This document shows, one piece after another, positions 62,502 to 64,000 of a stretch of 64,000 nucleotides of DNA. Each line of letters opens with the position of its first letter. Positions within the stretch are counted from its first letter, which is position 1. Below the pieces are notes generated by a model. The model had not been told where the DNA came from and searched no databases. It saw only the letters and a program-made list of their open reading frames with translations. A program made the position numbers and the translations under genes. Origin of the DNA: CAYTLW01 sp964438735 (GTDB lineage Bacteria; Myxococcota_A; UBA9042); assembly GCA_964438735.1 (NCBI GenBank), contig CAYTLW010000022.1, positions 17,236-81,235 of the forward strand, read 5' to 3'.

Positions 62502-62671
62502 GGGCTCACGTCCTCCATCCATCGCGTGTGCGGTGGCAACGTTGCATACCGCACCGGGGCCTGAATTGGGAAGAAATCGGCGAAATCGCCCTCATCATCG
62601 CGTCGACACTCGCCCCACCGATTGACATGCATGTCCCGCCCTGACAGATCCCTATGGCGATTGGAGTCCCG

Positions 62672-63952
62672 ATGAGCGCCCCACGCCACATGCCTGCCGC
62701 CCTCTGCGCCGCGACCCTGCTGTCGTCGTTGGTCTGGTCGGCGCCGGCGCATGCCGACAGGGGCGGCGTCGAGGTGGTCAACTACCTGACCACCGCCCAG
62801 GTCGTCGGCCGCTCGGGCCTCATCTTCATGGCCCGCGTCAGCCGCGTGGCCCACGTACGCAAGGTGGTCCGCGTGCGTGGCAAACGACAGCGCTACATCG
62901 TCAACTACCGGCTGCAGGTCCGGCCCGAACGGCCCATTCGCGGCGGCGGGGATCGGGAGACCCTGCGGCGGGCCCTGCCACAATTATGGCTGGTCGCCCC
63001 CGGCGAGCCGCCGCCCGGCACCTGGGTCAAGCGCAAGGACGTCTACATCGCCACCTGGCAGGCCCGAAAGGCGCGTGTCGGCGACCGGATCATCGTCTAC
63101 CTGCCGGCTCTGAAGGCGGTCCAGGGCGAAGGCGAGGACATGCATGCGCGGACGGCGTATTTCGACCTGGCCACCCTGGCGGATCGGGTGCGCAAGCTGG
63201 TGCCCGATGCGTTGCAGGCCGAGCGCCTGGCCTGGCGCAAGGCGGCACGTTGCAAAGGCGACACCTGGCAGCACGGCGGCCAGTGCCTGACCCTGGACCA
63301 GGTGCGTCACGAGACCCGCTGCCCGCCGCTGACCCGGCTCAAGGAGCAGCTCGTGCGGGACCGCCCGCTGATGTGGTGCGAAGCGGCCGATGGCACCCTG
63401 AACGGGCCTTCACTGAGCTGGCATCGAAATGGCGAGCTGCAGGAGCGGGGCGCCATGTCCGCAGGCCGCCGCGACGGGCTGTGGAGCACGTGGTGGCCCA
63501 ACGGCAAGTTCGCTCGCAAAATCAACTACCGACAAGGCCGCCCGGAGGGGGATTGGAAGGAGTTCCACCTCAACGGCAAGGTCGCAGTGCACGGTCGCAT
63601 GGTCGGCGGCGTGCCGCACGGCAAGTGGATGCGTTACAGCAAGGCGGGCTTCCCGCTGGGCAGCTATCGCATGAAGAAGGGCAAGGGATTCGTCGTCCGC
63701 TGGTATGACGACGGCATCAAGCGCAGCGAGGTCCACCACATCGATGGACGGCCCGATGGCGGGGCGAGAACCTGGCATCCCAACGCCAGCCTGGAGAGCG
63801 AAGGGCGCCACAGCAAAGGAGCGCGCGCTGGCCTGTGGCGATGGTTGAACATCGACGGCGGGCTCGAACGAACCCGCTGCTACAGCGCTGGCACGGTGCT
63901 CTGGCAGGTGGTCGGCAAGTCGCCCGGCAAACGGCGTTGCAAGGGGCGCTAG
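62672..63952 (+). CDS. Exported MORN-variant (YwqK-like) repeat protein
   Basis: 426 residues from ATG 62672, GGAG five bases upstream (ATG 62654 is in frame but less well placed). Signal peptide, an N-terminal domain of about 200 residues with V-G-R-S-G-L-I-F-M-A and V-G-D-R-I-I-V-Y-L-P, then six or so MORN-variant repeats (W-H-R-N-G-E-L-Q-E-R-G, W-W-P-N-G-K-F-A-R-K and G-x-x-x-G-x-W). The repeats are those annotated as YwqK-family antitoxin in databases, a name without proven function. Likely a scaffold in the periplasm. Confidence 0.85.
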   Translation: MSAPRHMPAALCAATLLSSLVWSAPAHADRGGVEVVNYLTTAQVVGRSGLIFMARVSRVAHVRKVVRVRGKRQRYIVNYRLQVRPERPIRGGGDRETLRRALPQLWLVAPGEPPPGTWVKRKDVYIATWQARKARVGDRIIVYLPALKAVQGEGEDMHARTAYFDLATLADRVRKLVPDALQAERLAWRKAARCKGDTWQHGGQCLTLDQVRHETRCPPLTRLKEQLVRDRPLMWCEAADGTLNGPSLSWHRNGELQERGAMSAGRRDGLWSTWWPNGKFARKINYRQGRPEGDWKEFHLNGKVAVHGRMVGGVPHGKWMRYSKAGFPLGSYRMKKGKGFVVRWYDDGIKRSEVHHIDGRPDGGARTWHPNASLESEGRHSKGARAGLWRWLNIDGGLERTRCYSAGTVLWQVVGKSPGKRRCKGR

Positions 63953-63969
63953 TTCGACGGACCGTAGGT

Positions 63970-63998
63970 ACTTCCCCAGTTTCCTGGACTCGGGAAGT
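63970..63998. repeat. Inverted repeat at the window edge
   Basis: ACTTCCC at 63970-63976 and GGGAAGT at 63992-63998, loop 15 bases containing CCAGTTTCCTGGAC. It may be a terminator stem of the MORN gene, or the end of an insertion sequence (CCAGTTTCCTGGAC recalls IS3-type ends) that continues past the window. Confidence 0.35.
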
Positions 63999-64000
63999 GG

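Overview
The window is about 64 kb of very GC-rich DNA, densely coding on both strands. It reads like a predatory or environmental deltaproteobacterium (Myxococcota/Bradymonadota type), probably a draft or metagenome contig because it contains a run of ten N. The phylum call rests on protein style: many lipoproteins with Asp/Ala/Gly/Ser-rich linkers after the lipobox Cys, three secreted proteins built from the C-D-D-G-N-P-C-T type repeat, a MYXO-CTERM-like sorting tail, a Hanks-type Ser/Thr kinase, receptor L-domain-like and PEGA modules, and MORN repeats at both edges. No rRNA, tRNA or CRISPR array was seen.

Layout. 0-9 kb: end of a MORN protein, a CBS protein, a TetR regulator divergent from a lipoprotein alpha/beta-hydrolase with paired operator-like palindromes between them, a Ski2-like helicase, and a large Cys-rich/Gly-rich lipoprotein. 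9-19 kb: TVP38-type membrane protein, an SGNH-like membrane protein, a small di-heme lipoprotein, a RidA protein and a second, larger Cys-rich/Gly-rich lipoprotein. 19.2-20.9 kb: an IS1380-family element. 21-27.4 kb: a decaheme OmcA/MtrC-type outer-surface cytochrome with a collagen-like stalk, then (after an assembly gap) a PpiC-type lipoprotein foldase and a fused transporter-like/spermidine-synthase-like protein; this is the best candidate for an extracellular electron-transfer locus. 27.5 kb: class II fructose-bisphosphate aldolase.

28.5-41.6 kb is accessory: gene-poor stretches, a possible gene remnant, a DUF433/DUF5615 pair, an M20 peptidase, a VapBC pair, then an envelope cluster (YbjQ-like lipoprotein, possible lipid-binding exported protein, PEGA/barrel protein, exported YidD-like protein, TPR membrane protein, and a thioredoxin-PEGA-FGE-like fusion). 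The cluster is bracketed by a 169-bp identical direct repeat: the 3' end of vapC occurs again at 41358-41526 as a gene fragment. A piece resembling a group II intron lies inside this segment.

41.6-64 kb returns to stable-looking genes: a DUF4143 ATPase, a TolB-like protein coupled to a peptidoglycan-amidase-like protein with thrombospondin-3 repeats and a MYXO-CTERM tail, a double-VOC protein, a flavoprotein-thyA-folA operon, a glutathionyl-hydroquinone reductase, a YceI lipoprotein, a protein kinase translationally coupled to an L-domain lipoprotein, a third Cys-rich lipoprotein followed by a P-domain protein with a triplicated Cys module, asnS, a PD40-propeller/amidohydrolase fusion, and a second MORN protein. 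All assignments come from reading the translated sequence by eye; none was checked against a database.
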